Shown here: one piece after another, positions 26,526 through 35,822 of the stretch | How positions within the stretch are numbered: position 1 is the stretch's first letter | Layout of the letters: the number at the start of each line of letters is the position of its first letter | Assembly: GCF_016786255.1 (NCBI RefSeq) | Contig: NZ_JADMKT010000075.1 | Coordinates: forward strand, 1 to 46,789 | Reading direction: 5' to 3' | DNA length: 46,789 bases | Origin: Robertkochia sediminum | GTDB lineage: Bacteria; Bacteroidota; Bacteroidia; Flavobacteriales; Flavobacteriaceae | The notes under the pieces: model-generated | What the model was told of the DNA's origin: nothing | The model's input: only the letters and a program-made list of their open reading frames with translations | Database searches by the model: none | Made by a program: the position numbers and the translations under genes

Positions 26526-27008
26526 ATGATGAAGTATTTAGCAGCCGCATTGACATTCACAGGATGCATTGTCTTAACACAAGCACAAGCACAGACAGCG
26601 GAAAAGCACCACCAGGAGATCACGATGGCCCAACAGGCAGAGATCAGGAGTAAAACGCTCGCATTGCATCTTGACCTCAACAAAAAGCAACAGCAAATGA
26701 TCATGGAACTTGAAAAAGACATGTTCACCAAAAGAAAGGCTATAAAAGAGGAAGCCCGGGCGCAGCGGGAAGATAACCGCTCAACAAGGGAAGGACGAAA
26801 CCATCACAGGCCAAAACCCACCAGAAAGCATCACCTACCCCCGGAACTCCATATTAAGACGCTGGACCTGCAATTGGCCCATCAAGAGAAGATGAAGAAG
26901 ATCCTGAGCGAAGACCAGTACCGACAATGGATACACATGAAACACCGAAAACACAGATCGGCACACCGCAAGCACAGCAAACAGCACGCGAAACCGGGAA
27001 GGAGATAA
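26526..27008 (+). CDS. Periplasmic Spy/CpxP-like protein, strongly basic
   Basis: A 160-residue secreted protein. The signal peptide is MMKYLAAALTFTGCIVLTQA with cleavage near AQA-QT. The mature part is helical and contains LDLNKKQQQMIMELEKDMF and, near residue 135, ILSEDQYRQW, which resemble the LTxxQ repeats of the Spy/CpxP family of periplasmic chaperones and envelope-stress sensors. The middle is rich in Arg and the last 25 residues consist mostly of Lys, His and Arg (KHRKHRSAHRKHSKQHAKPG), unlike E. coli Spy. It faces the three acidic repeat proteins across a shared upstream gap and converges with hemL, sharing the hairpin at 27021-27047. The family call is by motif only. Confidence 0.6.
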   Translation: MMKYLAAALTFTGCIVLTQAQAQTAEKHHQEITMAQQAEIRSKTLALHLDLNKKQQQMIMELEKDMFTKRKAIKEEARAQREDNRSTREGRNHHRPKPTRKHHLPPELHIKTLDLQLAHQEKMKKILSEDQYRQWIHMKHRKHRSAHRKHSKQHAKPGRR

Positions 27009-27020
27009 ACGGTATTAAAA

Positions 27021-27047
27021 AAGGCGGAAAGTAGATCTTTCCGCCTT
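27021..27047. terminator. Bidirectional terminator between the Spy-like gene and hemL
   Basis: An 11-bp perfect stem AAGGCGGAAAG/CTTTCCGCCTT with a TAGAT loop, A-rich before and T-rich after, lying between two convergent genes. Confidence 0.85.
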
Positions 27048-27053
27048 TGCTTT

Positions 27054-28331
27054 TTATTTCACGAATGCTGCTGTAGCTTCGATGGTCTTGTCCAGATCGC
27101 TATAACTCAGGGCGTCGTTCAGGAACCAACTTTCAAAGGCACTAGGCGGCAGGTAGATGCCGCTATCGAGCATATGGTGGTAGTACTTCTTAAAAGTGTC
27201 ATTATTCCCTTTGGCAGCAGTGTCAAAATCAACCACTTCCTCTGTAAAATGCAGACTGATCATAGACCCCACCCTGTTGATGCAATAGGTTTTCCCGGAG
27301 GCCTTCATCACCTCATCGAGCCCCTTATGTAGGTAGGCTGTTTTTTCTTCCAGGCTTTTAAACACCTCTCTGTGATCATTAAGGTATTTCAACATGGTAT
27401 ATCCGGCAGCCATGGCCAGCGGATTCCCACTCAGGGTTCCGGCCTGATATACCGGCCCTTCCGGCGCCAGCATGCTCATCACCTCGTTGCGTCCTGCAAA
27501 AGCACCAACAGGCAAGCCTCCCCCGATCACCTTACCAAAGGTCACCAGGTCGGCCTTAACCCCCATAAGCTCCTGAACTCCTCCGGGAGCCAGCCTGAAT
27601 CCGGTCATCACCTCATCAAAGATCAATAAGGTACCGTGGGCATCACAAAGATCCCTGAGGCCCTGAAGAAAGCCTTCCTTAGGAAGCACACATCCCATAT
27701 TCCCGGCTACAGGTTCGAGGATGATGGCAGCCACTTCCCCTTCATTAGCTTTAAGCAATTTTTCTACCTGCTCTAGGTTGTTATAAGGTGCCAACAAGGT
27801 ATCCTGAGCTGTTCCCCGGGTAACTCCCGGACTGTTAGGGCTACCGAAGGTCACCGCCCCACTTCCGGCCTGGATGAGGAACGAATCTGAATGCCCGTGG
27901 TAGCACCCTGCAAATTTGATGATCTTATCTCTTCCTGTAAATCCGCGCGCCAGTCGCACAGCACTCATACAAGCTTCTGTTCCGCTGTTCACGAATCTGA
28001 TCTTATCAACATTGGGAACCATAGAAATGGCCAGTTCGGCGATCTTCGTTTCCAATTCGGTAGGAATACCATAGGAAGTCCCCAGCGCTGCCCTTTCTTT
28101 TACGGCCTCAACCACCGGGTCAAAAGCATGGCCCAGAATAAGCGGCCCCCAGGACGCGATAAAATCGATAAGGGTATTATCGTCTTCATCGGTTAAATAG
28201 GCTCCCTTGGCCCTTTTCACAAAAATAGGCTCTCCTCCAACGGCCCCGAAAGCACGCACCGGCGAGTTCACCCCACCAGGGATCACCTTTTGTGCTGCTG
28301 CGAACAAGGCACTACTTCTTTTGTAGATCAT
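27054..28331 (-). CDS. hemL: Glutamate-1-semialdehyde 2,1-aminomutase
   Basis: A 425-residue PLP enzyme that turns glutamate-1-semialdehyde into 5-aminolevulinate in the C5 route to haem. The N-terminal [19 protein letters not shown] is diagnostic. Other family points are [39 protein letters not shown] and the PLP lysine Lys267 in [20 protein letters not shown]. The length is normal. It is the last gene of a minus-strand run with the glucosaminidase (23 bp upstream), the ACC deaminase-like enzyme and the mini-metalloprotease-like gene, probably one transcript ended by the shared terminator at 27021. Confidence 0.97.
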   Translation of the reverse strand: MIYKRSSALFAAAQKVIPGGVNSPVRAFGAVGGEPIFVKRAKGAYLTDEDDNTLIDFIASWGPLILGHAFDPVVEAVKERAALGTSYGIPTELETKIAELAISMVPNVDKIRFVNSGTEACMSAVRLARGFTGRDKIIKFAGCYHGHSDSFLIQAGSGAVTFGSPNSPGVTRGTAQDTLLAPYNNLEQVEKLLKANEGEVAAIILEPVAGNMGCVLPKEGFLQGLRDLCDAHGTLLIFDEVMTGFRLAPGGVQELMGVKADLVTFGKVIGGGLPVGAFAGRNEVMSMLAPEGPVYQAGTLSGNPLAMAAGYTMLKYLNDHREVFKSLEEKTAYLHKGLDEVMKASGKTYCINRVGSMISLHFTEEVVDFDTAAKGNNDTFKKYYHHMLDSGIYLPPSAFESWFLNDALSYSDLDKTIEATAAFVK

Positions 28332-28354
28332 TATATATTTCGTGTTAAGTGTTC

Positions 28355-29164
28355 TTATTTAAAATAGAGCTCCTGCCCTACCTGAATATTATTTCCCTGG
28401 AGATTGTTGCGCTCTTTGATGGCCTCAACACTTACTCCGTATTTACGGGACAGCGAATATAAGGTATCTCCTTTTTTTACGCGGTATACCTCCTGGTTGG
28501 TGGTTTTGTAGACTACCTCAGGTTGTCTTTTTGCCCGTTTACCCAATACCATGGCATCGTACTTGTAAAGGCCATAGCGTTCGATAATAGAAATGAGCTT
28601 ATTGGGGTATTTAGGGTCGGTGGCATAACCTGCTTTTTTCAGGCCTTTAGCCCATCCTTTGTAATCGTCCTTATCCAGATCGAAAAGGAAGGCATACCTG
28701 CTGCGACCGGTAAGAAATCTGGAATGGTCGGCATAGGAAGCCTCCGGATGCCTGTATTTTCTAAAGCACTCGTTTCGTTTATCGTCGTCATGCCTTACCG
28801 ACGGGCCCGTCCACCCCTTATGGCATTTGATCCCAAAATGGTTGTTGGCACGACGCACCAGGTCGCCTCTCCCGGCACCACTCTCCAGGATACCCTGGGC
28901 CAGGGTAATACTCGCCGGGATCCCGAACTCCTTCATCTGGTCCATGGCGATCTCATCGAACTGATCGATATATCCTTTTACCACATCGGTATACACGGTG
29001 GTCTTTGAAGTCGACTCAAAGGTGTCCTGCTCCCGTTTCTTTTCAGGTTTACGAACTTCTACTTGCTTTCTGTCGGGGGATCTTTTGTTATAGGTGCGTT
29101 TGTGGCTACCACAGCTCGCCAATAATAGAGCGGTTAGGGTTAAGAGCAGGTATGCATTTTTCAT
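28355..29164 (-). CDS. Glucosaminidase-domain lipoprotein with LysM (peptidoglycan hydrolase)
   Basis: A 269-residue cell-wall hydrolase. The lipoprotein signal ends LTALLLASC (Cys18). A basic linker (20-55) precedes a glucosaminidase domain of the FlgJ/AcmA type (about 65-200), with [18 protein letters not shown] (likely catalytic Glu94), [17 protein letters not shown] and YADHSRFL. A single C-terminal LysM follows ([20 protein letters not shown], ending [10 protein letters not shown]), which binds peptidoglycan. It overlaps the upstream ACC deaminase-like gene by 4 bp (ATGA), so translation is probably coupled, and hemL follows 23 bp downstream. The product is expected to be anchored facing the peptidoglycan. 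Confidence 0.9.
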   Translation of the reverse strand: MKNAYLLLTLTALLLASCGSHKRTYNKRSPDRKQVEVRKPEKKREQDTFESTSKTTVYTDVVKGYIDQFDEIAMDQMKEFGIPASITLAQGILESGAGRGDLVRRANNHFGIKCHKGWTGPSVRHDDDKRNECFRKYRHPEASYADHSRFLTGRSRYAFLFDLDKDDYKGWAKGLKKAGYATDPKYPNKLISIIERYGLYKYDAMVLGKRAKRQPEVVYKTTNQEVYRVKKGDTLYSLSRKYGVSVEAIKERNNLQGNNIQVGQELYFK

Positions 29165-30054
29165 TGTATTAGAGGTAGTTTTTTTCGCTTTAAAAATTCG
29201 TTCATCCCTTTGACACCTTGCAGGCCACCCGTATGAATGGCTAAAATACGTGTTTCCGGTTCGAAATACCCTTTTTCTGCAAGGGCTGCAATGCCGTACA
29301 TCATCTTACCGGTATACACAGGATCCAGGGGAATCCCGGTTTTCTGTTTAAAGATATTGATAAAATCGATAAGTGACCTGTCGACCTTGGCGTACCCCCC
29401 GAAATGGTAATCGGTTATAAGGTCCCAATCACCGCCTGTGGTAAGCCTCGCGATTTCGTGTTTTAAAAAGTCCCCCTTCAAGGCGGGAAAACCCAGGACC
29501 TTTTGTCCTTCGGCTGCACCCTCGATCAGACCGGCCATCGTACCTCCTGTTCCGACAGCAGTGCACACCACATCAAAGGCTGCATCTTCAGGGTCAAGGA
29601 TCTCTGCACAACCTTTTACGGCAAGGGTGTTGGTACCCCCTTCCGGCAATACGTAATACCCGGGAAAGGTCTCCTCCCAACGGGCTATCATCTCCGGGGT
29701 CATCTTATTACGATAATCCTCACGGCTCACAAAATGTAAAATCATATGCTGATCCCTTGCCCGTCCCAGGGTTTCATTAAGTGGTTGCCTCTCCAGCTCT
29801 TCCCCTCGAATAACCCCCACACAAGGCACTCCCGCCTCATTACAGGCGAAGGCCGTTGCAGCAATATGATTGGAAAATGCCCCGCCAAAGGTAAGCACCC
29901 CCTTATACCCTTGAGCCTTAACATGCTGCAAGTTGTATTTGAGCTTGCGGTATTTATTGCCCGAGACCACAGGATGTATCTGATCTTCCCGTTTTAGAAA
30001 GACCTTAAGGTCATGCCGTTGAAAAACTTCAAGATGTATGGGCTGATTGTGCAA
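29161..30054 (-). CDS. PLP-dependent enzyme of the ACC deaminase/D-cysteine desulfhydrase family
   Basis: A 297-residue fold-type II PLP enzyme. The PLP-binding Lys34 lies in the family motif SGNKYRKLKY, followed by GVLTFGGAFSNHIAATAFAC and a C-terminal ILAIHTGGLQGVKGMNEFL. Members either deaminate 1-aminocyclopropane-1-carboxylate or, more often in bacteria without plant contact, split D-cysteine to pyruvate, ammonia and sulfide; sequence alone does not decide here. The stop overlaps the next gene by 4 bp and the 112-residue gene ends 30 bp upstream, so this is the second gene of a four-gene unit. Confidence 0.85.
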   Translation of the reverse strand: MHNQPIHLEVFQRHDLKVFLKREDQIHPVVSGNKYRKLKYNLQHVKAQGYKGVLTFGGAFSNHIAATAFACNEAGVPCVGVIRGEELERQPLNETLGRARDQHMILHFVSREDYRNKMTPEMIARWEETFPGYYVLPEGGTNTLAVKGCAEILDPEDAAFDVVCTAVGTGGTMAGLIEGAAEGQKVLGFPALKGDFLKHEIARLTTGGDWDLITDYHFGGYAKVDRSLIDFINIFKQKTGIPLDPVYTGKMMYGIAALAEKGYFEPETRILAIHTGGLQGVKGMNEFLKRKKLPLIQ

Positions 30055-30084
30055 AAGGGTTGTTTTCCGGCAAATTTAAAAAGT

Positions 30085-30423
30085 TCAGCTGTCTGCCGAA
30101 CGGTAATAACGAAAAAAAGCCCACGGTTTTCTTTTCTGCAGGTATTCGAGGTTGCCTTCTTCGCTGTACGCCTCCTTTTCAAAGCTAATGGCGCGATAAG
30201 CCCTGTAGCCATCGCCCAGCTGCAAGAACCGGTAACACCACTCGAGAACGTACCAGATATAGAAGGGTAATACCAGCAATTCTAACTGTTGTCTCAGGTG
30301 AATACGCTCGTGATTGAGCAGCACGTCATCTTCCCTGAGTCGCGGACTCTTCAGGAGGATAAACGGCCATAGGGCAAGGCCCACGTAATTGCCGGTGAAG
30401 ATGTATTTAAATACCAGAATCAT
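30085..30423 (-). CDS. Small HExxH membrane protein, M56 (BlaR1)-like core
   Basis: A 112-residue protein with hydrophobic stretches at about 4-25 and 46-64 around the motif LLNHERIHLRQQLELL, which contains a zincin-type HExxH (His38, Glu39, His42). About 40 residues on, SFEKEAYSEE (Glu82-Glu84) resembles the third zinc ligand region (E-x-x-A-C/Y) of M56/BlaR1 peptidases. It could thus be a minimal membrane metallopeptidase or an inactive relic. I know similar small proteins in Flavobacteriia but no assigned function. It is the first gene of the run leading to hemL and is divergent from the DUF5522 gene. Confidence 0.65.
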   Translation of the reverse strand: MILVFKYIFTGNYVGLALWPFILLKSPRLREDDVLLNHERIHLRQQLELLVLPFYIWYVLEWCYRFLQLGDGYRAYRAISFEKEAYSEEGNLEYLQKRKPWAFFRYYRSADS

Positions 30424-30428
30424 AATGA

Positions 30429-30662
<234 letters not shown>

Positions 30663-30855
30663 GCACATGAAAGCAGGAACTTTAGTATACCGCAACAGCA
30701 TCGCATACACCCATCACCGGGCAGACATCCGCTATCCCTAGTACGGAACACTTATCCCGCTTTCCCAAATTTACCCGCACACCTAACAACCAGGCTTTGC
30801 CGTTACCGGCGAAGACACCGCTATACTATAGTTAAACAAAACACCAAACGACATC

Positions 30856-32856
30856 ATGACGTTTCAAGAACAGATACTCGAAGGAATTCCTCAGATACTA
30901 CCACAACCAAAACCTTACGATCCCGAAGTTAACCACGCGCCTAAGCGAAAAGCTATTTTAAGTGAAGACGAAAAGCTTCTGGCCCTGAAAAACGCATTGC
31001 GCTATTTTGAACCGGAACACCACGCCACCCTGCTTCCGGAATTTAAGGAAGAGCTCGACACTTACGGACGCATTTATATGTACCGGTTTCGTCCGGACTA
31101 CGCTATGTATGCGCGTCCTGTAGATGCGTATCCCGGAACCTGTGCCCAGGCTAAGGCGATCATGCTCATGATCCAGAACAACCTGGACCCGGATGTAGCG
31201 CAGCACCCACACGAACTGATCACCTACGGAGGTAACGGGGCTGTTTTCCAGAACTGGGCCCAATACCGCCTGGTGATGAAATACCTGGCGGAAATGACCG
31301 AAGAGCAAACCCTGGTGATGTACAGTGGCCATCCGCTTGGACTTTTCCCCAGCCATAAGAATGCCCCACGCGTGGTGGTGACCAACGGAATGATGATCCC
31401 GAACTATTCCAAACAAGACGACTGGGAGAAGTTCAATGCTTTGGGTGTTACCCAATACGGACAAATGACGGCGGGGAGCTATATGTATATTGGTCCGCAA
31501 GGTATTGTTCACGGGACCACCATTACCGTGCTCAATGGATTCCGAAAGATCGGCAAGGCCAGTCAAGGCAGTGTGTTCCTTACTTCCGGACTCGGAGGGA
31601 TGAGCGGTGCGCAGCCTAAGGCAGGAAATATTGCCGGATGTATCACCGTATGTGCCGAAGTGAACCCTAAAGCCATCGAAACACGTCACAGTCAGCAATG
31701 GGTAGACGAGGTGATCGACGATCTCGACGCCCTGGTATCCCGCGTTCGCAAGGCCAAAGCTTCAAAAGAAGTGGTATCTATAGCCTATGCCGGGAACGTG
31801 GTAGATGTATGGGAAAAATTTGACGAAGCCGATATACATATTGACCTGGGATCCGACCAGACCTCCCTCCACAATCCGTGGGCCGGAGGCTACTATCCCG
31901 CGGGACTCACCTTCGAGGAGGCCAACACCATGATGGCCGAAGATCCGGAGGAATTTAAAAAAGCTGTACAGGCTTCTCTGAGAAGACAGGTAGCAGCCAT
32001 TAACCGTCACACGGCCAAAGGCACGTATTTCTTTGATTACGGAAATGCCTTCTTACTGGAATCGTCAAGGGCAGGCGCCGATATCATGGCCAGGGATGAA
32101 GCCGGAAATGAAAAGGAAACCTTCCGCTACCCAAGCTATGTACAGGATATTATGGGGCCTATGTGTTTTGATTACGGCTTTGGCCCCTTCCGTTGGGTTT
32201 GTGCCAGCGGTGATCCGGAAGACCTGAAAAAGACCGACCGCATTGCCTGCGAGGTCCTAGAGGAGATCATGAAAAACTCACCAAAGGAGATCCAGCAGCA
32301 AATGGCCGACAACATCCAATGGATCAAAGGTGCCCAGGAAAACAAATTAGTGGTAGGGTCTCAGGCCCGTATCCTTTACGCCGATGCCGAGGGACGTATG
32401 AAGATCGCTGCAGCCTTCAATAAAGCAATTTCGAAAAATGAGATCGGTTTTGTAATTTTAGGAAGAGACCACCACGATGTAAGTGGAACCGACTCACCAT
32501 TCAGGGAGACCTCCAACATATACGACGGGTCGAGCTTTACGGCAGATATGGCCATTCACAACGTGATCGGCGATAGTTTTCGAGGAGCTACCTGGGTAAG
32601 TATTCACAATGGTGGTGGTGTTGGATGGGGCGAAGTTATTAACGGAGGATTCGGCATGGTTCTTGATGGAACTAAGGAAGCCGATAACAACCTGAGATCC
32701 ATGTTGTTCTGGGATGTTAATAACGGGATCGCCAGAAGAAGTTGGGCCAGAAACCAGGAAGCCGTTTTCGCCATTAAAAGGGCGATGCAGGCCGAGCCAA
32801 GACTCAAGGTTACCTTGCCAAACTTTGTAGACGAGACCTTATTAAGAGGGTTGTAA
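30856..32856 (+). CDS. hutU: Urocanate hydratase (urocanase), long form
   Basis: A 666-residue enzyme adding water to urocanate to give imidazolone propionate, the second step of histidine breakdown; NAD-dependent and cytoplasmic. Recognisable segments are PGTCAQAKAIMLM, ITYGGNGAVFQNWAQY, LVMYSGHPLGLFPSH, GSYMYIGPQGIVHGT, SGLGGMSGAQPKAG, DQTSLHNPWAGGYYP and GWGEVINGGFGMVLDG. It is about 100 residues longer than the common bacterial form (near 560) and closer in length to animal urocanases, with insertions such as LLESSRAGADIMARDEAGNE. hutH, hutI and a hut regulator are not next to it. It is on the same strand as the DUF4136 genes but functionally unrelated. Confidence 0.96.
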   Translation: MTFQEQILEGIPQILPQPKPYDPEVNHAPKRKAILSEDEKLLALKNALRYFEPEHHATLLPEFKEELDTYGRIYMYRFRPDYAMYARPVDAYPGTCAQAKAIMLMIQNNLDPDVAQHPHELITYGGNGAVFQNWAQYRLVMKYLAEMTEEQTLVMYSGHPLGLFPSHKNAPRVVVTNGMMIPNYSKQDDWEKFNALGVTQYGQMTAGSYMYIGPQGIVHGTTITVLNGFRKIGKASQGSVFLTSGLGGMSGAQPKAGNIAGCITVCAEVNPKAIETRHSQQWVDEVIDDLDALVSRVRKAKASKEVVSIAYAGNVVDVWEKFDEADIHIDLGSDQTSLHNPWAGGYYPAGLTFEEANTMMAEDPEEFKKAVQASLRRQVAAINRHTAKGTYFFDYGNAFLLESSRAGADIMARDEAGNEKETFRYPSYVQDIMGPMCFDYGFGPFRWVCASGDPEDLKKTDRIACEVLEEIMKNSPKEIQQQMADNIQWIKGAQENKLVVGSQARILYADAEGRMKIAAAFNKAISKNEIGFVILGRDHHDVSGTDSPFRETSNIYDGSSFTADMAIHNVIGDSFRGATWVSIHNGGGVGWGEVINGGFGMVLDGTKEADNNLRSMLFWDVNNGIARRSWARNQEAVFAIKRAMQAEPRLKVTLPNFVDETLLRGL

Positions 32857-32926
32857 AAAGGACTTTTAGATAGCACCACTGTAGTTTAAAGGTCCGCGGT
32901 ATTTTTAACCAAAACAAAAAAACACT

Positions 32927-33493
32927 ATGAAGACCATTAAACTTATCGCGTCACTATTTATGCTTGCCGTTTTTGCAGCAAGTTGCTCGAGTGTCAAGGT
33001 CACCTCGGACTACGATCGTATGACCGATTTCAAGGAGTACAAGACGTTTGCCTTTTACAAACCCGGAATCGACCAGGCCAATATTTCTGACCTGGATAAA
33101 AAACGTATTCTCAGAGCGATCCAGAATAAACTGGTGGCAGAAGGCTATCAGAAATCTTCAGATCCCGATATGTTGGTGAGCATTTTCACCAGCGAACGGG
33201 AAAGAGTAACCGTATACAACAACGCCGGCTGGGGCTGGGGTTGGGGCTGGGGCTGGGGCCCTATGTGGGGAGGAGCCGCTTTTGGCCCATCAGTAGCGAC
33301 CAGTACTGAAGGCTCTCTGTATATCGATGTGATCGACACCAAGCGAAAAGAACTCATTTGGCAGGGTAAAGGTACCGGAGACCTCATCACCAATGGAGAT
33401 ATCACCAAAAAGGAAGAACGTATTTCCCTGTTTGTGAATGAGATCCTGGGAGTATTCCCTCCACCTGCGAAAATAGAAACAGCCCAGAAATAA
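32927..33493 (+). CDS. DUF4136 lipoprotein 1, with Gly-Trp run
   Basis: A 188-residue lipoprotein with signal ending FAASC (Cys20). The DUF4136 pattern is VKVTSDYDRMTDFKEYKTFA near the start, LDKKRILRAIQNKLVAEGYQ, then DPDMLVSIF, and LYIDVIDTKRKELIWQGKGT towards the end. A striking GWGWGWGWGWGPMWGG stretch lies at about residues 99-115. The family is common in Bacteroidetes envelopes but its role is not known. It is the first of three tandem copies; the bases after its stop (TCTTACGGAACTTC) resemble those after copy 2 (TCTTACCGAACTTC), so a unit with its flank was duplicated. Confidence 0.88.
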   Translation: MKTIKLIASLFMLAVFAASCSSVKVTSDYDRMTDFKEYKTFAFYKPGIDQANISDLDKKRILRAIQNKLVAEGYQKSSDPDMLVSIFTSERERVTVYNNAGWGWGWGWGWGPMWGGAAFGPSVATSTEGSLYIDVIDTKRKELIWQGKGTGDLITNGDITKKEERISLFVNEILGVFPPPAKIETAQK

Positions 33494-33596
33494 TCTTACG
33501 GAACTTCTTAGACCATTCCTCTTATTAGTATTGGAAAAGGGATCTTTGATCAAAAAAGAAATTCCCCCCCGAACCTTTTAACTAAAAGAAAGTTCT

Positions 33597-34181
33597 ATGA
33601 AGACCATTAAACTAATAGCTTTACTATTATTACTGGCCGTTTACTCGGCCAGCTGTACCAGCATAAAGGCAAGTGCAGACTACGATACCAAGACCGATTT
33701 TAAAACGTATAAGACATTTGCGTTTTACACGGCCGGGATGGATAGCCTGAAAATATCAGACCTCGATAAAAAACGTCTCCTAAAGGAGATCCATAAAAAC
33801 ATGGTCGCTAAGGGATATAAGCACTCGAATACGCCAGATGTTCTGATCAGTTTCAGCCTGATCGCACGTGACGTGGTAACTGTATTTAAACAATTTGACC
33901 ATCATTATCCATATGACCTGTCTCACAAAGGTGCTAACTGGACCTATGGCTGGGACTATAAAGGAGAAATATGGAAGATTGGAACCGTTCCATTGCAAAA
34001 TAACCAGGCTAACAAAGTGTCCGGAACGCTGTATATTGATCTAATAGACAACAGTAATCAAGCGCTCATCTGGCAAGGTAAGGGTATCGCAAACCTGGTA
34101 GTAAACGGCGATATGGATAAAAAGGACGAGCGAATAACTATTTTAGTGAGCGAGATCTTCAAGGAACTTCCGGGATCATAG
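33597..34181 (+). CDS. DUF4136 lipoprotein 2, without Gly-Trp run
   Basis: The second of three tandem DUF4136 lipoproteins, 194 residues, with the signal ending SASC (Cys20). It keeps the family frame (IKASADYDTKTDFKTYKTFA, SDLDKKRLLKEIHKNMVAKG, SGTLYIDLIDNSNQALIWQG) but where its neighbours have a Gly-Trp run it has YDLSHKGANWTYGWDYKGEI. The start ATGAAGACCATTAAAC is the same as in copy 1. The gap to copy 1 is 103 bp and to copy 3 is 133 bp, so each may have its own promoter or all may be transcribed to the terminator at 34883. Confidence 0.88.
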   Translation: MKTIKLIALLLLLAVYSASCTSIKASADYDTKTDFKTYKTFAFYTAGMDSLKISDLDKKRLLKEIHKNMVAKGYKHSNTPDVLISFSLIARDVVTVFKQFDHHYPYDLSHKGANWTYGWDYKGEIWKIGTVPLQNNQANKVSGTLYIDLIDNSNQALIWQGKGIANLVVNGDMDKKDERITILVSEIFKELPGS

Positions 34182-34314
34182 CTCTCAATCCCCCAACAAA
34201 ACGATCTTACCGAACTTCATAGACGGAAACCTGTTCTCCAGGATGTTGAAAGGAACACAGATGTAAATATCTTATCTAACGTTCCGAATGAAATAAAATT
34301 GAAAACATGAAACT

Positions 34315-34881
34315 ATGAAAGCCATCAAACACTTTACCCCCCTGATCTTACTAACCCTGTTTATTGCAGGATGTTCCAGCGGGAACGTCATGACGGAATA
34401 CGACCGATTTACCGACTTCAACGACTACAAGACCTTTGATTTCTATAAACCGGGCGCAAAGCTTTCGGCTATGGAAGACTCAGAAAGGACTGCTACACTG
34501 GAAGCCATCGAAAACCATATGGCCTCCCAAGGTTATCAGCGGGGAGACAACCCTGATATCCTGGTAAGCGTTTTCACCAGTGCCGGTGAACGAAGCCATA
34601 CACACAGCAATGCCAACTGGGGCCGTGAATGGGGCTGGGGCTGGGGACCCTGGTGGGCCGGAAACTTTCCGCCGGGCACACCGAACCCTGCAGAAGGGAC
34701 CCTCTTTATAGACCTTATCGACTGTAAAACCAAAACACTGGTATGGCAGGGCATCGCAACAGAAGACGTCAAAAGCACAGATAAAAGTTCGGGTGAAGGC
34801 GATCACATAACGCGTATCGTTCAGGAGATCCTGGGAACGTTTCCACCACCTCATAAACGATCTCAACTTGCACAAAATTGA
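34315..34881 (+). CDS. DUF4136 lipoprotein 3, with short Gly-Trp run
   Basis: The third of three tandem copies, 188 residues, with the signal ending FIAGC (Cys20). Family motifs are VMTEYDRFTDFNDYKTFDFY, NPDILVSVFTS and GTLFIDLIDCKTKTLVWQG. The Gly-Trp stretch is shorter (WGREWGWGWGPWWAG) and sits at the same place as in copy 1. The ATG at 34315 is preceded by an out-of-frame ATG at 34307 that would make only a three-residue peptide. A strong terminator follows directly. Confidence 0.88.
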   Translation: MKAIKHFTPLILLTLFIAGCSSGNVMTEYDRFTDFNDYKTFDFYKPGAKLSAMEDSERTATLEAIENHMASQGYQRGDNPDILVSVFTSAGERSHTHSNANWGREWGWGWGPWWAGNFPPGTPNPAEGTLFIDLIDCKTKTLVWQGIATEDVKSTDKSSGEGDHITRIVQEILGTFPPPHKRSQLAQN

Positions 34882-34882
34882 A

Positions 34883-34909
34883 AAAAGGCCTCCTCAGGGA
34901 GGCTTTTTT
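34883..34909 (+). terminator. Terminator after the DUF4136 genes
   Basis: Stem GCCTCC/GGAGGC extended by A and T runs on either side, starting 2 bp past the stop of copy 3. Confidence 0.9.
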
Positions 34910-35043
34910 ATGAGTAAAGAGGATCGAATAAAGACGGAATGACAGTGCTACCTCCCCTGTTCTTCAACATGCGCGTTCACCTAAACTTTAGTGGAGGTGA
35001 AAGCCTTAGCGAAGGTTGACATCACAGCATCACTACATCCTAT

Positions 35044-35110
35044 GGTCAAACCACCCCGCCAGCGCTTAAAGCGCTGCCACCCCTCCTTAAAAAAGGAGGG
35101 GAATAAATTC
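35044..35110. repeat. Two-hairpin dispersed element, copy 2
   Basis: CCACCCCGC, the central stem CAGCGCT-taa-AGCGCTG (35060-35076), CCAC, the terminal stem CCCCTCCTT-aaaa-AAGGAGGGG (35080-35101), then AATAAATTC. The terminal stem and tail match copy 1; the central stem differs but stays paired. Confidence 0.8.
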
Positions 35111-35440
35111 ATACCTCTAAGGGGGTGTAATGATAACTTACCCGACCTTTAAAAAAAAACATTCTCCTTCCCCTACCAGGGAGGGCCGAACGGCCATGGA
35201 AGGTTCAGAGAACCTTTCATAGTGAGGAGCCATATGGTGCGCAGGCATGCAACGCCCCAGGCGTTGATGGAAGGGGTTGATGGAGGTTTCAACTCTTCTC
35301 ACCCCTTAATGAGATCGCCACGGTTTACTCCTTAAACCTACCAATGACGGATGGTAACTCTAAAACACAGGAATTATATGTTGTCAGTTCGAGTGCCACG
35401 CTAAAAGCGTGGTGTATCGGGAACAATTCGGGATCAAAGC

Positions 35441-35481
35441 CTCTCGATACGATCCCGCTTTGCGAGATCACTCGAGGTGAC
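35441..35481. repeat. Nested-stem dispersed module (CTCGA...TCGAGGTGAC), copy
   Basis: Outer CTCGA/TCGAG and inner GATCCCGC-ttt-GCGAGATC stems, ending GGTGAC. Its inner stem has the same outer GATC/GATC pairing as the copy at 3874, with changed bases further in. Confidence 0.7.
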
Positions 35482-35622
35482 GCTCTTCATCACCCTCAAC
35501 AAGAAATCCAATTTCAGCGGTCCTGTCTGCAGAAAGGCAGGCTCGCGAAGACGAAGGATGTATTTTTTTTTTACTTTATCACTACCCACCTACCTGTCTA
35601 CCCGCTTACCTGGCTAATCCCT

Positions 35623-35822
35623 ACTTCCCTACTTCCCTACTTCCCTACTTCCCCACTTCCCCACTTCCCTACTTCCCCACTTCCCTATTTCCCCACTTCC
35701 CTACTTCCCTACTTCCCCACTTCCCCACTTCCCCACTTCCCTACTTCCCTACTTCCCCACTTCCCTACTTCCCTACTTCCCCACTTCCCTACTTCCCTAC
35801 TTCCCTACTTCCCCACTTCCCC
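35623..35822. repeat. 25-unit perfect-register octamer array ACTTCCCY
   Basis: Exactly 200 bp in 25 consecutive 8-bp units. Only the last base varies freely (T or C); the single other change is unit 9, ATTTCCCC. Five more diverged 8-bp units (for example CTACCCAC, CTACCTGT) precede it from 35582 in the same register. The array ends 69 bp before the phenylalanine hydroxylase start, on its promoter side. Confidence 0.95.

Noticed and set aside
35623-35822. The octamer array as a possible CRISPR
   Set aside because: Units are 8 bp with no spacers and there are no cas genes.
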